Source: Novosphingopyxis sp965218915 (lineage in GTDB: Bacteria; Pseudomonadota; Alphaproteobacteria; Sphingomonadales; Sphingomonadaceae). From it: 64,000 bases of DNA. A model generated the notes under the pieces. The model saw nothing but the letters and a program-made list of their open reading frames with translations. It was not told the DNA's origin and did not search any database. Positions 8,872 through 17,206 of the stretch are shown here, piece after piece (within the stretch, counting starts at the first letter, position 1; the number at the start of each line of letters is the position of its first letter). A program made the position numbers and the translations under genes. The stretch spans positions 3,038,001 to 3,102,000 of the forward strand of contig NZ_OZ244708.1 of assembly GCF_965218915.1 (NCBI RefSeq). The letters are read 5' to 3'.

Positions 8872-10545
8872 ATGCGTTTCGCGCTTTTGCCCCTGTTGCT
8901 CACCACCGCCGCCTGCGCCCCGACCGCACCCGGTACCCTTGCGTCCGCAAGCGTGCCGTCCGACGCGGCGAGCTATGACCTGGCCGGCCAATATGCCAAG
9001 CTGGCGCGGATCGTCATGGAGCCGGACACCAGCTTTCTGAACGCGGAACAGCGCGATGTCGTCAATCTGCTGATCCAGGCGTCCGACTTGGTGAGCGAAG
9101 TTTATCTTCGTCAGCGTTACCCGGGCAACCCCGCTTTCCGCGCGCAGATCGCCGCCAGCGACCGGCCGGACCGCGACCTGCTGCTCAAGATGTTCGACCG
9201 CAATTTCGGGCCGTGGGATTCGATCGAGGAACTGCATCCGTTTTACGGCACCACCGCGATGCCCGAGAGCGCGGGCTTCTATCCGCCGGACATGACCCGC
9301 ACCGAGTTCGACGCCTATATCGCCGCGCATCCCGAGCAGAAGGCCATCCTCACCAGCCCTTACACCGTCGTTCGCCGCGACGGCGACGCGCTGAAGGCGG
9401 TGCCCTATTCGGTGGAATATGCCCAGTGGCTGCGGCCCGCCGCTAAATTGCTAGAACAGGCCGCGGCGCGCACCAGCAATCCGAGCCTGAAGAATTTCCT
9501 GTCGCTGCGCGCCAAGGCGTTCCTGTCGGACGACTATTACGAGAGCGAACTGGCCTGGATGGACCTGACCGGCACGCCGATCGAAGTCGCGATCGGCCCT
9601 TATGAGGTCTATACCGACGGGCTTTACGGCGCGAAGACGGCGTTCGAAAGCTTCGTTACGTTGAAGGACCCCGTGGAGTCCGCCGCGCTGGACAAGTACA
9701 AGCATTATCTGCGCGACATGGAAGCCAATCTGCCGATTCCCGACAGCGAGAAGAATTTCCAGCGCGGCTTCGAAAGCCCGATCGCGGTGGCCGAGCAGGT
9801 GCATGGCGGCGGCGACAATGTGCCCGGCGTGCAGACCATCGCGTTCAACCTTCCGAACGACGAGCGGGTGCGCGAAGCCAAGGGCGCCAAGAAGGTGATC
9901 CTGTCCAACGTACTCGGCGCGAAATATGATCGCATCCTGAAGCCGATGGCGACGCTGGTGCTGAAGCCCGATCAGGCCGGGCTGGTCGCGAAGAAATATA
10001 TGCAGCTCCACACGCTGTTTCACGAGCTGTCGCACAGCCTGGGACCGGGCACGATCATCGTTGCCGGCAAGGAGACCACGGTGAACGAGCAGCTGCGCGA
10101 CCAATATTCGGCGCTGGAGGAATCCAAGGCCGATGTCATGGGCATCTGGAACATTCTGCTGATGATGCAGAAGGGCGAACTGCCGGTGGCGGAGAAGCCG
10201 CAATTGTTCGCCAACTTCATGACCGGCATTTTTCGCTCGGTGCGCTTCGGCACGCAGGAGGCGCATGGCAAGGGCGCGGCGCTGCAATATGGCTATCTGA
10301 AAAACAAGGGCGCGTTCCGCTGGGACGATGCGGCGAAGCGCTATGTGATCGACGATGCCAAGATGGAGAACGGCATCCGCGATCTGCTGCACGACCAGCT
10401 GATGCTGCAGGCGCGCGGCGATTATGAGGGGACGAAGGCGTTCTTCGGCCAATGGGCTAAGCTAGATGCGAATGCCGAAGCGGTGATCGCGAAAATGAGC
10501 GACATCCCGGTCGATATCGAACCGGTCTATCCGGACACAATTTGA
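8872..10545 (+). CDS. M49-like (dipeptidyl-peptidase III-type) metallopeptidase, lipoprotein
   Basis: A 557-residue secreted zinc peptidase. The N-terminus MRFALLPLLLTTAAC is a lipoprotein signal with the lipobox ending at Cys15. The catalytic region has HELSH (about residue 384) and, about 30 residues on, EESKAD, matching the paired zinc motifs of the M49 family (HExxGH and EExxAD/E). The zinc motif is the five-residue HExxH form rather than the six-residue form of classical DPP III. The ATG at 8872 is chosen because it begins the signal peptide; the frame is open from 8809. It is divergent from the TetR operon and followed by a hairpin. A role in periplasmic peptide turnover is inferred. 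Confidence 0.75.
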   Translation: MRFALLPLLLTTAACAPTAPGTLASASVPSDAASYDLAGQYAKLARIVMEPDTSFLNAEQRDVVNLLIQASDLVSEVYLRQRYPGNPAFRAQIAASDRPDRDLLLKMFDRNFGPWDSIEELHPFYGTTAMPESAGFYPPDMTRTEFDAYIAAHPEQKAILTSPYTVVRRDGDALKAVPYSVEYAQWLRPAAKLLEQAAARTSNPSLKNFLSLRAKAFLSDDYYESELAWMDLTGTPIEVAIGPYEVYTDGLYGAKTAFESFVTLKDPVESAALDKYKHYLRDMEANLPIPDSEKNFQRGFESPIAVAEQVHGGGDNVPGVQTIAFNLPNDERVREAKGAKKVILSNVLGAKYDRILKPMATLVLKPDQAGLVAKKYMQLHTLFHELSHSLGPGTIIVAGKETTVNEQLRDQYSALEESKADVMGIWNILLMMQKGELPVAEKPQLFANFMTGIFRSVRFGTQEAHGKGAALQYGYLKNKGAFRWDDAAKRYVIDDAKMENGIRDLLHDQLMLQARGDYEGTKAFFGQWAKLDANAEAVIAKMSDIPVDIEPVYPDTI

Positions 10546-10566
10546 GGCGGCCGCATGGCGGCCGCC
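10546..10566 (+). terminator. hairpin after the M49-like gene
   Basis: GGCGGCCGC and GCGGCCGCC form a perfect 9-base stem with a 3-base loop directly after the stop codon. No clean T-run follows, so termination efficiency is uncertain. Confidence 0.5.
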
Positions 10567-10612
10567 CCATCATTATATCAACGTCTAAAAAAACCTTATG
10601 GACTCAGCGCGT

Positions 10613-11008
10613 TTATTTGCCGCTGGCGACATTGAGGGTGCGGCGACCCTCGAGCCGGTCGAGCGCGTAAATCGCGGCGCGGCGGCTGTCGACCACGCGG
10701 CCATCGGCCAGGATCAGATCGAAATGCTGCTGCGCCGCGACCGCGCGCTGCAACGTCGCCTTGGCCGCTTCCATCCGACCGACGCGGGCATAGGCGTTGC
10801 CGAGATTGATCAGGCGCGCCGGATCATCAGGCAGTTCCGCCGAAGCACGTTCGAGCTGCTCGATCGCGGCATCATTCTGGCCGGATTGCATCGCGGCAAA
10901 GCCGAGCTGTCCCTGCTCATAATTGATTTCCTGCGGATCGGCGGGCGCTTCAGTCGATGCCGGCTGGACCGTCGCGGCGGCACCGGCGAGCAAAAGGGAC
11001 AAAAACAT
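10613..11008 (-). CDS. secreted TPR-repeat protein
   Basis: A 131-residue protein with a short signal peptide (MFLSLLLAGAAATVQPAS) and about two tetratricopeptide repeats (YEQGQLGFAAMQSGQNDAAI and LINLGNAYARVGRMEAA). TPR proteins scaffold protein contacts; the partner here is unknown. The ATG has a good ribosome site (GGAGAG). The ~200 bases upstream, to 11208, are AT-richer and probably hold its promoter. No operon partner is seen. Confidence 0.75.
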   Translation of the reverse strand: MFLSLLLAGAAATVQPASTEAPADPQEINYEQGQLGFAAMQSGQNDAAIEQLERASAELPDDPARLINLGNAYARVGRMEAAKATLQRAVAAQQHFDLILADGRVVDSRRAAIYALDRLEGRRTLNVASGK

Positions 11009-11208
11009 GACACTCTCCTATCAGATTTATGACAGTAAAGTGACATATTGCCGTTTTATATGCAATGATTTTGTAATATAGATGTCATTTAATATCTATG
11101 CGTTTGATTTCTAACGCAAAGGTTCGCCACAAACCGTGCCCTGGACGAAATCACAGTTCAGCATTTTGAAAATGGCTTGGTGCGCATGGAAGCTTCCGAC
11201 CATAACAG

Positions 11209-11412
11209 TCAGGCGGCGGCGATGCGCCGTTCTTCGGCTTCGGCTTCGCGAGTCTTGCGCTCGATCGCCGTGCGTTCGGCACGGTCGGCCATAGCGCGCC
11301 ACGCCTTTTCGCTGCGCAGCGCACGGGTGCGCACATTGTCGAGGCTGGTGGATGCGGCCAGCGCCGCATCAGCCTCGGCCCGTTCAAGGAAAAACTTCGC
11401 TTCTTTTTGCAT
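11209..11412 (-). CDS. small charged helical protein, unknown function
   Basis: A 67-residue protein rich in Ala, Glu and Arg (MQKEAKFFLERAEADAALAAS...), predicted to be almost entirely helical and without signal peptide or Cys. It ends in a poly-charged coiled-coil-like tail (RKTREAEAEERRIAAA). It lies 56 bases downstream of cspA on the same strand and could share its transcript. I do not recognise a named family. Confidence 0.65.
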   Translation of the reverse strand: MQKEAKFFLERAEADAALAASTSLDNVRTRALRSEKAWRAMADRAERTAIERKTREAEAEERRIAAA

Positions 11413-11468
11413 TGCTTCGCTCTCGAACGGGCCTCGGTTAACTAGTCAGCTTGGAATCCCTGCGGGAT

Positions 11469-11675
11469 TTAGGCGGACTGCAGGTTGACGGCGGACTTCT
11501 TGCCGTTGCGCCCCTGCTCGATTTCGTAGGTCACGCGCTGTTCTTTCTGCAGCGTGTCCATGCCAGCCGCCTGGACGGCGCTGATGTGGACGAAACTGTC
11601 CTCGCCGCCGTCCTCGGGCTGGATGAAGCCGTAGCCCTTATCCGAATTGAAAAATTTCACTGTGCCAGTAGGCAT
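11469..11675 (-). CDS. cspA: cold-shock-domain protein
   Basis: A 68-residue single-domain CSD protein that binds single-stranded RNA/DNA and acts as an RNA chaperone. It starts MPTGTVKFFNSDKGYGFI, with RNP1 (KGYGFI, residues 13-18) and RNP2 (FVHIS, residues 28-32), and keeps the Val/Phe core of the fold. Ribosome site AAGGAAA lies before the ATG. About 175 bases upstream are gene-free and may be transcribed as a leader, as in other csp genes, but no conserved leader structure could be assigned. Confidence 0.93.
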   Translation of the reverse strand: MPTGTVKFFNSDKGYGFIQPEDGGEDSFVHISAVQAAGMDTLQKEQRVTYEIEQGRNGKKSAVNLQSA

Positions 11676-11919
11676 AACCGTTTCCTTTCTTGCAGAAACT
11701 TAAGTGTGGCCGACGCCGCACGCGTTGCGACGCCTCATTCGCCGGAAGTCGATTCTGGAAGGAAAACAGTGTAACGGCATATGCTTGCGCACGGGCCAAG
11801 ACGCCAAGTTCCGTCGGTGGGCGACGATAGCCGGAATCATATAGCATCAAATGGAGAAGTTGGGAAGCGCGGAGCGATCTGCCATGGTAGGCCCCTCATC
11901 GAAAACAGGGAGGTTGATC

Positions 11920-12525
11920 ATGCGCTATGGGTTTCTGGCGATTGGCGCGGCGGCGATGCTGCAGCTGGCGGGCTGCGGCGGCGCGCCGGACGGGGCCGAG
12001 GCGGAAGCTACCGGCCCGCAAGCCGCGTTCATGACCACGCTGCAGGGCAAATGCGGCCGGGCGTTTCGCGGCAAGATGGTGGCGGGCGATAATGAAGAGC
12101 TTGCCGACAAGGAACTGGTGCTGGCGATCGCGCCTTGCGAGCCCGGCGGCGATGTGACGATGGCGCTTCACGCCAATATCGGTCCGCTGCAGGTCAGCAG
12201 CGACCAGGAGATCTGGGATCGCTCGCGCAGCATAACGCTCTCGCAAAGCGGCGATGCGCTGATGCTGACTCTGGGCGATCACCAGCAGGATGGCAGCGCC
12301 GGACCGATGCAGGGCTTCAAGGCGGCCGCTGCGGGCAGCGGAAGCGATACGCGCCAGAGCTTTGCCCTGCCCGGCGCCAAGCAGCCGTTAGTCATCGACG
12401 CGGCCACAGCTGTGATCTCGCTGCAGATTCCGACGATCGGAGCGGCCAAGGGATTTGGCGCCGAATTCGGATCGAGCGACCGCGTGGCGATGCCGCCGCC
12501 GGCCTGGCGCCAGACCGGCGGTTGA
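11920..12525 (+). CDS. small lipoprotein, unknown function
   Basis: A 201-residue protein with signal peptide MRYGFLAIGAAAMLQLAGC, whose lipobox LAGC predicts lipid attachment at Cys19. The mature part has only a few Cys (KCGRAFRG, APCEPG), a run of beta-like segments, and no recognised domain. The ATG at 11920 follows an AGGGAGG ribosome site; the frame is open from 11851 but without a signal. It converges on the SWIB gene across a palindrome at 12579-12598. Confidence 0.7.
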   Translation: MRYGFLAIGAAAMLQLAGCGGAPDGAEAEATGPQAAFMTTLQGKCGRAFRGKMVAGDNEELADKELVLAIAPCEPGGDVTMALHANIGPLQVSSDQEIWDRSRSITLSQSGDALMLTLGDHQQDGSAGPMQGFKAAAAGSGSDTRQSFALPGAKQPLVIDAATAVISLQIPTIGAAKGFGAEFGSSDRVAMPPPAWRQTGG

Positions 12526-12578
12526 TACGCCGCAGCCAATGAAGTGCGCCGGCCGGTGAAATGGCCAGGCGATAGGTA

Positions 12579-12598
12579 GGGGGCGCCGCGGCGCCCCC
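12579..12598. terminator. GC palindrome between convergent genes
   Basis: GGGGGCGCCGCGGCGCCCCC is a perfect 20-base palindrome between the lipoprotein gene and the SWIB gene. It could fold in either transcript. It lacks a T-run, so it may be a weak or factor-assisted terminator. Confidence 0.45.
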
Positions 12599-12606
12599 GT
12601 TCCGTC

Positions 12607-12870
12607 TTACTTGATGTGCTTGGAAATCGCCGCGGTCATCTTGAACATCGAGATGCGCTCGGTGCCGATGACCTTGCCGAGCATCGCGTCGGGCTCGATC
12701 TGACGCTTGTCGTCCTTGGCCTGCAGGTCGTGCTTCTTGATATAGTCCCACACCTTGCTGGTGACGGATGCGCGCGTCAGCGGCCCCGCACCGGTGATCG
12801 CCTGAAGCTCGGGCGTCACGGTGACCTCGCGCTGGAGCGCATTGGATTTTCCGGGTTTACTGTCGGCCAT
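12607..12870 (-). CDS. SWIB/MDM2-domain protein
   Basis: An 87-residue protein made up of little more than a SWIB/MDM2 fold (ALQREVTVTPELQAITGAGPL, VTSKVWDYIKKHDLQ, DAMLGKVIGTERISMFKM). In eukaryotes this fold is part of chromatin remodelers; free-standing bacterial copies are best known from chlamydiae and some proteobacteria, where a role in DNA compaction or transcription has been proposed. The short basic N-terminus (MADSKPGKSN) would suit nucleic-acid binding. Monocistronic, with ribosome site GAAGGA. Confidence 0.9.
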   Translation of the reverse strand: MADSKPGKSNALQREVTVTPELQAITGAGPLTRASVTSKVWDYIKKHDLQAKDDKRQIEPDAMLGKVIGTERISMFKMTAAISKHIK

Positions 12871-13004
12871 GCTGCGCTTTTCCTTCTATGTCTGTTCATG
12901 GGTCGCCGCGCCTGCTGGCGCGAAATCCCCCTCCTTCTTGCGGAGGAATAGTCAGCGTTGACGCCTTTGGCGTGAAAATCAAGGCCCGCGAGCGCAAACC
13001 ACGC

Positions 13005-13727
13005 TCAGGCGGACCGGTCCGGCGTCGCGTCGAGACCATGTTCGGGCGCGTAGCGCGCGCGCAGCCAGTGGCCGATCGCCCACCAGCCCACCGCCCACAG
13101 GGCCCCGAACGCCCACCCCGCCAGCACGTCGCTCGGCCAGTGCACGCCGAGATAGACGCGGCTCGCGCCGATCGCGAGCACCAGCAGCGCGGCCGCGGCG
13201 AGCAGATAGACGCGCTCGGCGCGCCGCTCGACGATCTGTACCAGCACCAGCGCCAGCGTGAGATAGACCGCCGCGCTGTTGGCCGAATGGCCGCTGGGAA
13301 AGCTCGCCGAGCCGACCTCGACGAGATGATCGATCACTTCGGGCCGCTGCCGCCCGAACACCTGCTTGGCGACGCTCACCGCCGCCGGGCCAGTGATGCC
13401 GCCGGCGAGCACCAGCAGCGCGGTGAGGACGTGCCGCTGGAGCAGCAGGAAGCCCGCGCCCAGCGCCACCACCAGCGTCAGGATCGTCCCGCCGCCGAGC
13501 GCGGTGACGTCGAGCATCGCCTGCTTCAGGAAGGCCGGACCCTCTGGCACGCCCAACGCGCCGGGTTCGCGCATCGTCAGCAATACCGCCTTGTCAAAAG
13601 CGAACTGCGCGCCGTCTTCGATGCGGTCGCCGACGATCGTGACCAGCAGCAGCGCGGCCGCGAGCGCAGCGAGGCCGATCGCCAGCCAAGGCGCGCGGCG
13701 CGGCAGCGGGGCGGCCGCATCGCTCAC
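13005..13727 (-). CDS. PAP2-family membrane phosphatase
   Basis: Integral-membrane lipid phosphatase of the PAP2 superfamily, about 240 residues and six predicted TM segments. All three catalytic signatures are present: KQVFGRQRP, PSGHS, and SRVYLGVHWPSDVLAGW with the nucleophile-assisting His. Likely substrates are phosphatidic acid, phosphatidylglycerol phosphate or undecaprenyl pyrophosphate on the periplasmic face; the sequence does not decide. The GTG at 13727 overlaps the stop of the upstream gene (GTGA), favouring it over an ATG nine codons earlier. Confidence 0.9.
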   Translation of the reverse strand: MSDAAAPLPRRAPWLAIGLAALAAALLLVTIVGDRIEDGAQFAFDKAVLLTMREPGALGVPEGPAFLKQAMLDVTALGGGTILTLVVALGAGFLLLQRHVLTALLVLAGGITGPAAVSVAKQVFGRQRPEVIDHLVEVGSASFPSGHSANSAAVYLTLALVLVQIVERRAERVYLLAAAALLVLAIGASRVYLGVHWPSDVLAGWAFGALWAVGWWAIGHWLRARYAPEHGLDATPDRSA

Positions 13728-14386
13728 CGGAAATTGCAGCTCACACCGGCCCATAAATGGGTGACCTGCGCGCCTTTTCCGGGGCCGTCCAGCAGGCCGG
13801 ACAGCGCGCCCGCCGTAAATTCGGTGCCGAGCGTGCTCTCGAAAATCCGCGCGTCATAGGCCGCTTCCAGCGCGGCGCGCAGGCTGCCGATGGCGAGGCC
13901 GCTCATCGTCGAGAGCTCCGGCTTCCGGCCGCGCCCGCCCAGCGCCCAGCCCCGAAAGGCGCGGTCCTGGAAATAGAGCCGCAGTCCGTCCGGCCATTCG
14001 GCGAAGTCGAGCGGCCCCGCCCCGCATTCCGCCTGGCGCCCGGTCTCCGGCGCGCTGCGATCGGCCAGCGCCGCGAGTACCGCCGCGCGCGGCGTGCCGA
14101 AAACGAGCGGCCGCGCCGATCCGCGCTCGGGATCGACCAGCCGCAAACCGTCCCCGTCGATGGCCAGCACAGGCGTCCCGCTCCGCGCGGCGGTGACGGA
14201 GGCCTCCGGCTCCGGCGTTTCCCCGCCGGCCGGGACCGCGGCGGTGAAATCCTTGGCAACAGGATCGCCCGTTTCGACCGGCTCCTCCCGCGCGCAGGCG
14301 GACAGCAAGGCGAGAGCAGCGAGCAAGGCGCACATCCGGTTCCCGGCCGTGGCTGCCGGATCGGTTCGATATATTGGTCGTGTCAT
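13724..14386 (-). CDS. putative lipoprotein, unknown function
   Basis: About 220 residues. An internal ATG (14335) begins MCALLAALALLSAC, a lipoprotein signal, so either that or the ATG at 14386 is the true start. The mature part has a compact domain (FGTPRAAVLAALADR..., CGAGPLDFAEWPDGLRLYFQ, GLAIGSLRAALEAAY) similar in style to periplasmic proteins of unknown function in this order. The stop overlaps the PAP2 start, so the two form an operon, suggesting an envelope role. Confidence 0.7.
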   Translation of the reverse strand: MTRPIYRTDPAATAGNRMCALLAALALLSACAREEPVETGDPVAKDFTAAVPAGGETPEPEASVTAARSGTPVLAIDGDGLRLVDPERGSARPLVFGTPRAAVLAALADRSAPETGRQAECGAGPLDFAEWPDGLRLYFQDRAFRGWALGGRGRKPELSTMSGLAIGSLRAALEAAYDARIFESTLGTEFTAGALSGLLDGPGKGAQVTHLWAGVSCNFR

Positions 14387-14414
14387 ATGGTTTCCCAATA
14401 TTTGCCTTCTGTTC

Positions 14415-14497
14415 CCCGCCCCCACCCCCGCTCGCGGGAGAGGAGCGAGACTTGTCGAGCGAAGCGAGCTAGTCGCAGCGGTGAGGGCGATTGCGCA
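14415..14497. repeat. GC-rich dispersed repeat
   Basis: A stretch of the CCCCGCTCGCGGGAGAGGAG type followed by GAGCGAAGCGAGC, resembling material at 16421-16468 and 34990-35060. It lies between divergent genes and is non-coding. Confidence 0.5.
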
Positions 14498-14607
14498 GCG
14501 CCGACCCAGCGACGGCACTCCGCGCACCCACCCGCTACAACTCCCCCCGGGCGGGATAAGGACTCTATATCCTTGCCCCGAAGCGCCCGCCGGGCGATGG
14601 CGGAATC

Positions 14608-15063
14608 ATGCCGCGCGCCGCGCCCACCACCCCCGAATCCCGCGCCCCCGAATCCCGCACACGCGCCGCCGCGCGCTGGCTGCTTGCGCTCGCCTATCTG
14701 GCCGCGGGGGTGCTGCACCTCGCCCGCCCCGCGCCGTTCATCGGCATCACGCCGGATTGGGTCCCCGCGCCCGCCACGGTGATCGCGCTGACCGGGATTG
14801 CCGAAATCCTCGGCGCGATCGGCATGTTGCAGCCCCGCTCCCGCCCGTTGCGGCGCGCCGCGGGGATCGCCCTCGCGCTCTACGCCGTCTGCGTGTTTCC
14901 GGCGAATATCAACCATATGATCCTCGACATGGATGCCGCGCATCCCCGGCTCGGCTGGGGCTATCATGTGCCGCGCATGTTCGCACAACCGCTGCTCGTC
15001 TGGCTCGCGCTGTGGACGGGCGGCGCGACCGACTGGCCGTTCGGACGGCGGCGCGGGTCCTGA
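14608..15063 (+). CDS. DoxX-like small membrane protein
   Basis: A 151-residue inner-membrane protein with four predicted helices (WLLALAYLAAGVLHL, VIALTGIAEILGAIGML, AAGIALALYAVCVFPANI, FAQPLLVWLALW). The layout and the GIAEILGAIG segment fit the DoxX/DoxX-like family, whose members act in redox or thiosulfate-linked steps or have no assigned role. The Pro/Arg-rich N-terminal 20 residues may be non-native if translation starts later. No partner gene. Confidence 0.7.
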   Translation: MPRAAPTTPESRAPESRTRAAARWLLALAYLAAGVLHLARPAPFIGITPDWVPAPATVIALTGIAEILGAIGMLQPRSRPLRRAAGIALALYAVCVFPANINHMILDMDAAHPRLGWGYHVPRMFAQPLLVWLALWTGGATDWPFGRRRGS

Positions 15064-15084
15064 TCCCGGCCTGGCGGACCCATT

Positions 15085-15495
15085 TCATTCCCGCCGCTCA
15101 TAGGGCGTGAAGGAACTGAGCGGACAGCGCGGACCGGCCACGCCGTCCAGCCCCCAGTCGCGCGGCTCCACCGTGTCGAGCCGGCACAGGCGGCCGCCGA
15201 AACGGCGCACGATCAGCGTGTCGTACGGTTCTAGCCCGGGGCAGGCGGCACGCAGCCGGTTGACGTAGATCGTCGATCCGTTGGTATAGCTCAGCGTGCG
15301 CGCGTCGACCGCCACCAGATTGCGGACGCCGAGCGTGTCGATACAGTCCACCGGCGCACCGGCGGTGCGGTCCGCCAGCTCCTCGGCGAGCGCCGCGGCT
15401 TCGCTCTGCCGCGCGCCGGGGCCGCCCTGCGCGGCGCAGGCGGCGAGCGCCAGGGGGAGCAGCAACGGCGGCGAGAGCGAGGCGAGACGGTTCAT
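15085..15495 (-). CDS. small lipoprotein with paired cysteines
   Basis: A 136-residue protein with signal MNRLASLSPPLLLPLALAAC (lipobox ending at Cys20). The mature part contains DCIDTLGVRNLVAVDARTL, YVNRLRAACPGLEPYDTLI and CRLDTVEP, a small domain seen as a hypothetical lipoprotein in related bacteria. The spaced Cys could form disulfides. No function is assigned. It is convergent with the DoxX-like gene, 21 bases away. Confidence 0.75.
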   Translation of the reverse strand: MNRLASLSPPLLLPLALAACAAQGGPGARQSEAAALAEELADRTAGAPVDCIDTLGVRNLVAVDARTLSYTNGSTIYVNRLRAACPGLEPYDTLIVRRFGGRLCRLDTVEPRDWGLDGVAGPRCPLSSFTPYERRE

Positions 15496-15611
15496 CGCGA
15501 ATATCCTTTGGCGTGCCGACCCCAATTCCCTGCGAGGGGGCCCGCTTATCATATCGCCGGCGGAGACAGATGGCAAAGGACCTTGACCGGGCACCGGGCG
15601 GAACCGTTCCA

Positions 15612-16232
15612 TCACCAGCCCTCGCTTCCCGGCGCGCCCTTGACCGGCCCCTTGATCCGACCCGTCACCCAGCCGCCATAGACGCCGCCCGGCTGCGGAC
15701 GCGCCCGCTCCCACCGCCCCCCACCCGAGCACCCCTCGTCCACCCGGATGAAACAGGCGAGCCTGGCCGGATAGAAAGCGAACCAGCTGGCGATGGCGGC
15801 ATAGCCCTCCGCCAGATCGTCGAACGGATCGGGATAGGTCCAGGCCGCGTCGGCGATGCGCTCGCCGCTCGGCAACAGCAGATCATGGCCGGCCGCCGCG
15901 CCCTTCCATTCGCATACCGACCAGTCGCCGTTCGCCGACAGCCAATCGGTTCGCACATCCTCGGGCGGCAGATAGGGCACCGGCGCGCCCGCCGTCTCCT
16001 TCACCTCCAGCGCGCGGGTGGTCTCGGCGACGAGAAGCTTTCCGCACATCACCCGGACGGCGCCCGGCGCGGGCGCGACGATCGGCGGGCGCGGATAGTC
16101 CCATACCGATTCCTCTCCCGGCCCCGCCGGTTGGACGCCCGGCGGCCGGAACGCCGGATCCCAGGACACGCGATGCGGTTTCACCCGGGCGAGCAGCGAC
16201 GCCTTGTCGGGCGGCGGCATGGAATCTGTCAT
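15612..16232 (-). CDS. DUF427-domain protein
   Basis: About 206 residues with the DUF427 (NTP_transf_9-like) domain. Core features include RVMCGKLLVAETTRALEVKETAGAPVPYLPPEDV, DWSVCEWKGAA, AAWTYPDP and YAAIASWFAFYP. The biochemical role of this family is unknown. The start at 16232 has a GGGAACA ribosome site; further upstream the frame enters repeat DNA. Standalone gene. Confidence 0.85.
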   Translation of the reverse strand: MTDSMPPPDKASLLARVKPHRVSWDPAFRPPGVQPAGPGEESVWDYPRPPIVAPAPGAVRVMCGKLLVAETTRALEVKETAGAPVPYLPPEDVRTDWLSANGDWSVCEWKGAAAGHDLLLPSGERIADAAWTYPDPFDDLAEGYAAIASWFAFYPARLACFIRVDEGCSGGGRWERARPQPGGVYGGWVTGRIKGPVKGAPGSEGW

Positions 16233-16420
16233 CGCATTGTTCCCTTTTATGCGGCCCGGCGCAATTGCCAGTGCCGCCGGAGGTACAGGGAGGCGCATCA
16301 TCATAGCCTTGACCGATCGCTGGCGCTGGCGCGCCACCGCACCCTCATCCAACTCCGTCTAGCTCCTTCGAAGCAAGACCGAATTCTTCTCCTGCCCGGG
16401 CGGGAAAGGGTAACAGCTCT

Positions 16421-16468
16421 TCTTCCGCGAGCGGGAGAGGATTGTCTTCCGCGAGCGGGAGAGGATTG
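16421..16468. repeat. 24-bp direct tandem repeat, two copies
   Basis: Two exact copies of TCTTCCGCGAGCGGGAGAGG plus ATTG (16421-16444 and 16445-16468), just downstream of the soxR stop. Non-coding; its GCGGGAGAGG core recurs elsewhere in the window. Confidence 0.85.
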
Positions 16469-16483
16469 GTTTCAGAACACCCA

Positions 16484-16927
16484 CTAGTCGGCGAGCAGCA
16501 CGCGCGGCCCCGGCCCGCGTTTCGCCCATGCGTCGTTCTTGTTGTAGAGCGCGCATTTCCTGAGCGACAGGCAGCCGCAGCCGATGCAGCCGGTCAGGTC
16601 GGCGCGCAGCTTCTCCAGCGCCGCGATCCGCTCGTCGAGCACCGCGGCGATCCGTTTGCTGCTGCGCTCCCAGTCCTTTTGCGTGGGCGCGCGGTCCCCG
16701 GGCAGCTTGGCGAGTTCGGCCGCGATCTCTTCGATCGTCAGCCCCAGCCGCTGCGCGATCAGCACAAAGCCGAGCCGGCGGATGTCCGCGCGAAGGAAGC
16801 GCCGTTGATTGCCGGCGTTGCGCATCGGATGGACCAGCCCGCGCTCCTCGTAGAAGCGGATCGCGGAGACCGACAACCCGGTGCGCCGCGCCAGATCGCC
16901 GATCGTGAGAAGATCGCTCGCCCTCAT
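16484..16927 (-). CDS. soxR: SoxR redox-sensing MerR-family activator
   Basis: A 147-residue MerR-type regulator. The winged helix is at residues 7-75 (TIGDLARRTGLSVSAIRFYEERGL), then a dimerisation helix, then the [2Fe-2S] cluster loop CIGCGCLSLRKC with Cys 114, 117, 119 and 125, the spacing diagnostic of SoxR. Oxidation of the cluster by redox-cycling compounds, superoxide or nitric oxide activates transcription by untwisting an over-long promoter spacer. It is divergent from a short ORF and two VOC genes, with a SoxR box between. No soxS is present, as usual outside enterobacteria. Confidence 0.96.
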   Translation of the reverse strand: MRASDLLTIGDLARRTGLSVSAIRFYEERGLVHPMRNAGNQRRFLRADIRRLGFVLIAQRLGLTIEEIAAELAKLPGDRAPTQKDWERSSKRIAAVLDERIAALEKLRADLTGCIGCGCLSLRKCALYNKNDAWAKRGPGPRVLLAD

Positions 16928-16964
16928 CGATTTTTCCCCCTGCTTTTTTCGACGCCGAAATAGC

Positions 16965-16995
16965 TTGACCTCAACTTAGCTTGAGGTGGCAGATG
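16965..16995 (+). promoter_or_regulatory. SoxR box inside a 19-bp-spaced promoter
   Basis: The 18-base dyad CCTCAACTTAGCTTGAGG (16969-16986) closely matches the SoxR operator of Escherichia coli soxS. It starts inside a -35 element TTGACC (16965-16970). A spacer of exactly 19 bases leads to a weak -10 (CAGATG, 16990-16995), the stretched geometry MerR-family activators need. It points at the VOC operon; the symmetric site can also serve soxR autoregulation. Confidence 0.88.
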
Positions 16996-17045
16996 GATGC
17001 AAGCGGCATCGCGATGGGCGCTGCCGACAATATGGGAGACATGCT

Positions 17046-17198
17046 ATGGAAACCGCATCGGACAGAGTGTGGGACGGGCTGGCTGGCAACGGGCGGCACC
17101 CCGCAACGGCGCGGGGGATGCCCGAGAACCGCTCGCGGCGCAGCGCGGCCGCGTCCGATGCCGAGCTGCTGGCGCGCCTGATGAGCCTGAAGGCCTGA
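17046..17198 (+). CDS. small ORF, first gene of the SoxR-controlled unit
   Basis: A 50-residue reading frame (METASDRVWDGLAGNGRHP...) ending DAELLARLMSLKA, about 50 bases downstream of the SoxR-box promoter and eight bases before the VOC gene. Charged, helical at the end, no Cys. It may be a real small protein or a leader; codon choice fits neighbouring genes but no family was recognised. Confidence 0.45.
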   Translation: METASDRVWDGLAGNGRHPATARGMPENRSRRSAAASDAELLARLMSLKA

Positions 17199-17206
17199 GC
17201 GGCGCC

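Noticed and set aside
12888..13859. 323-codon plus-strand frame across the PAP2 gene
   Set aside because: Opposite a gene with all PAP2 motifs; translation is Arg/His/Gln-rich low-information sequence.
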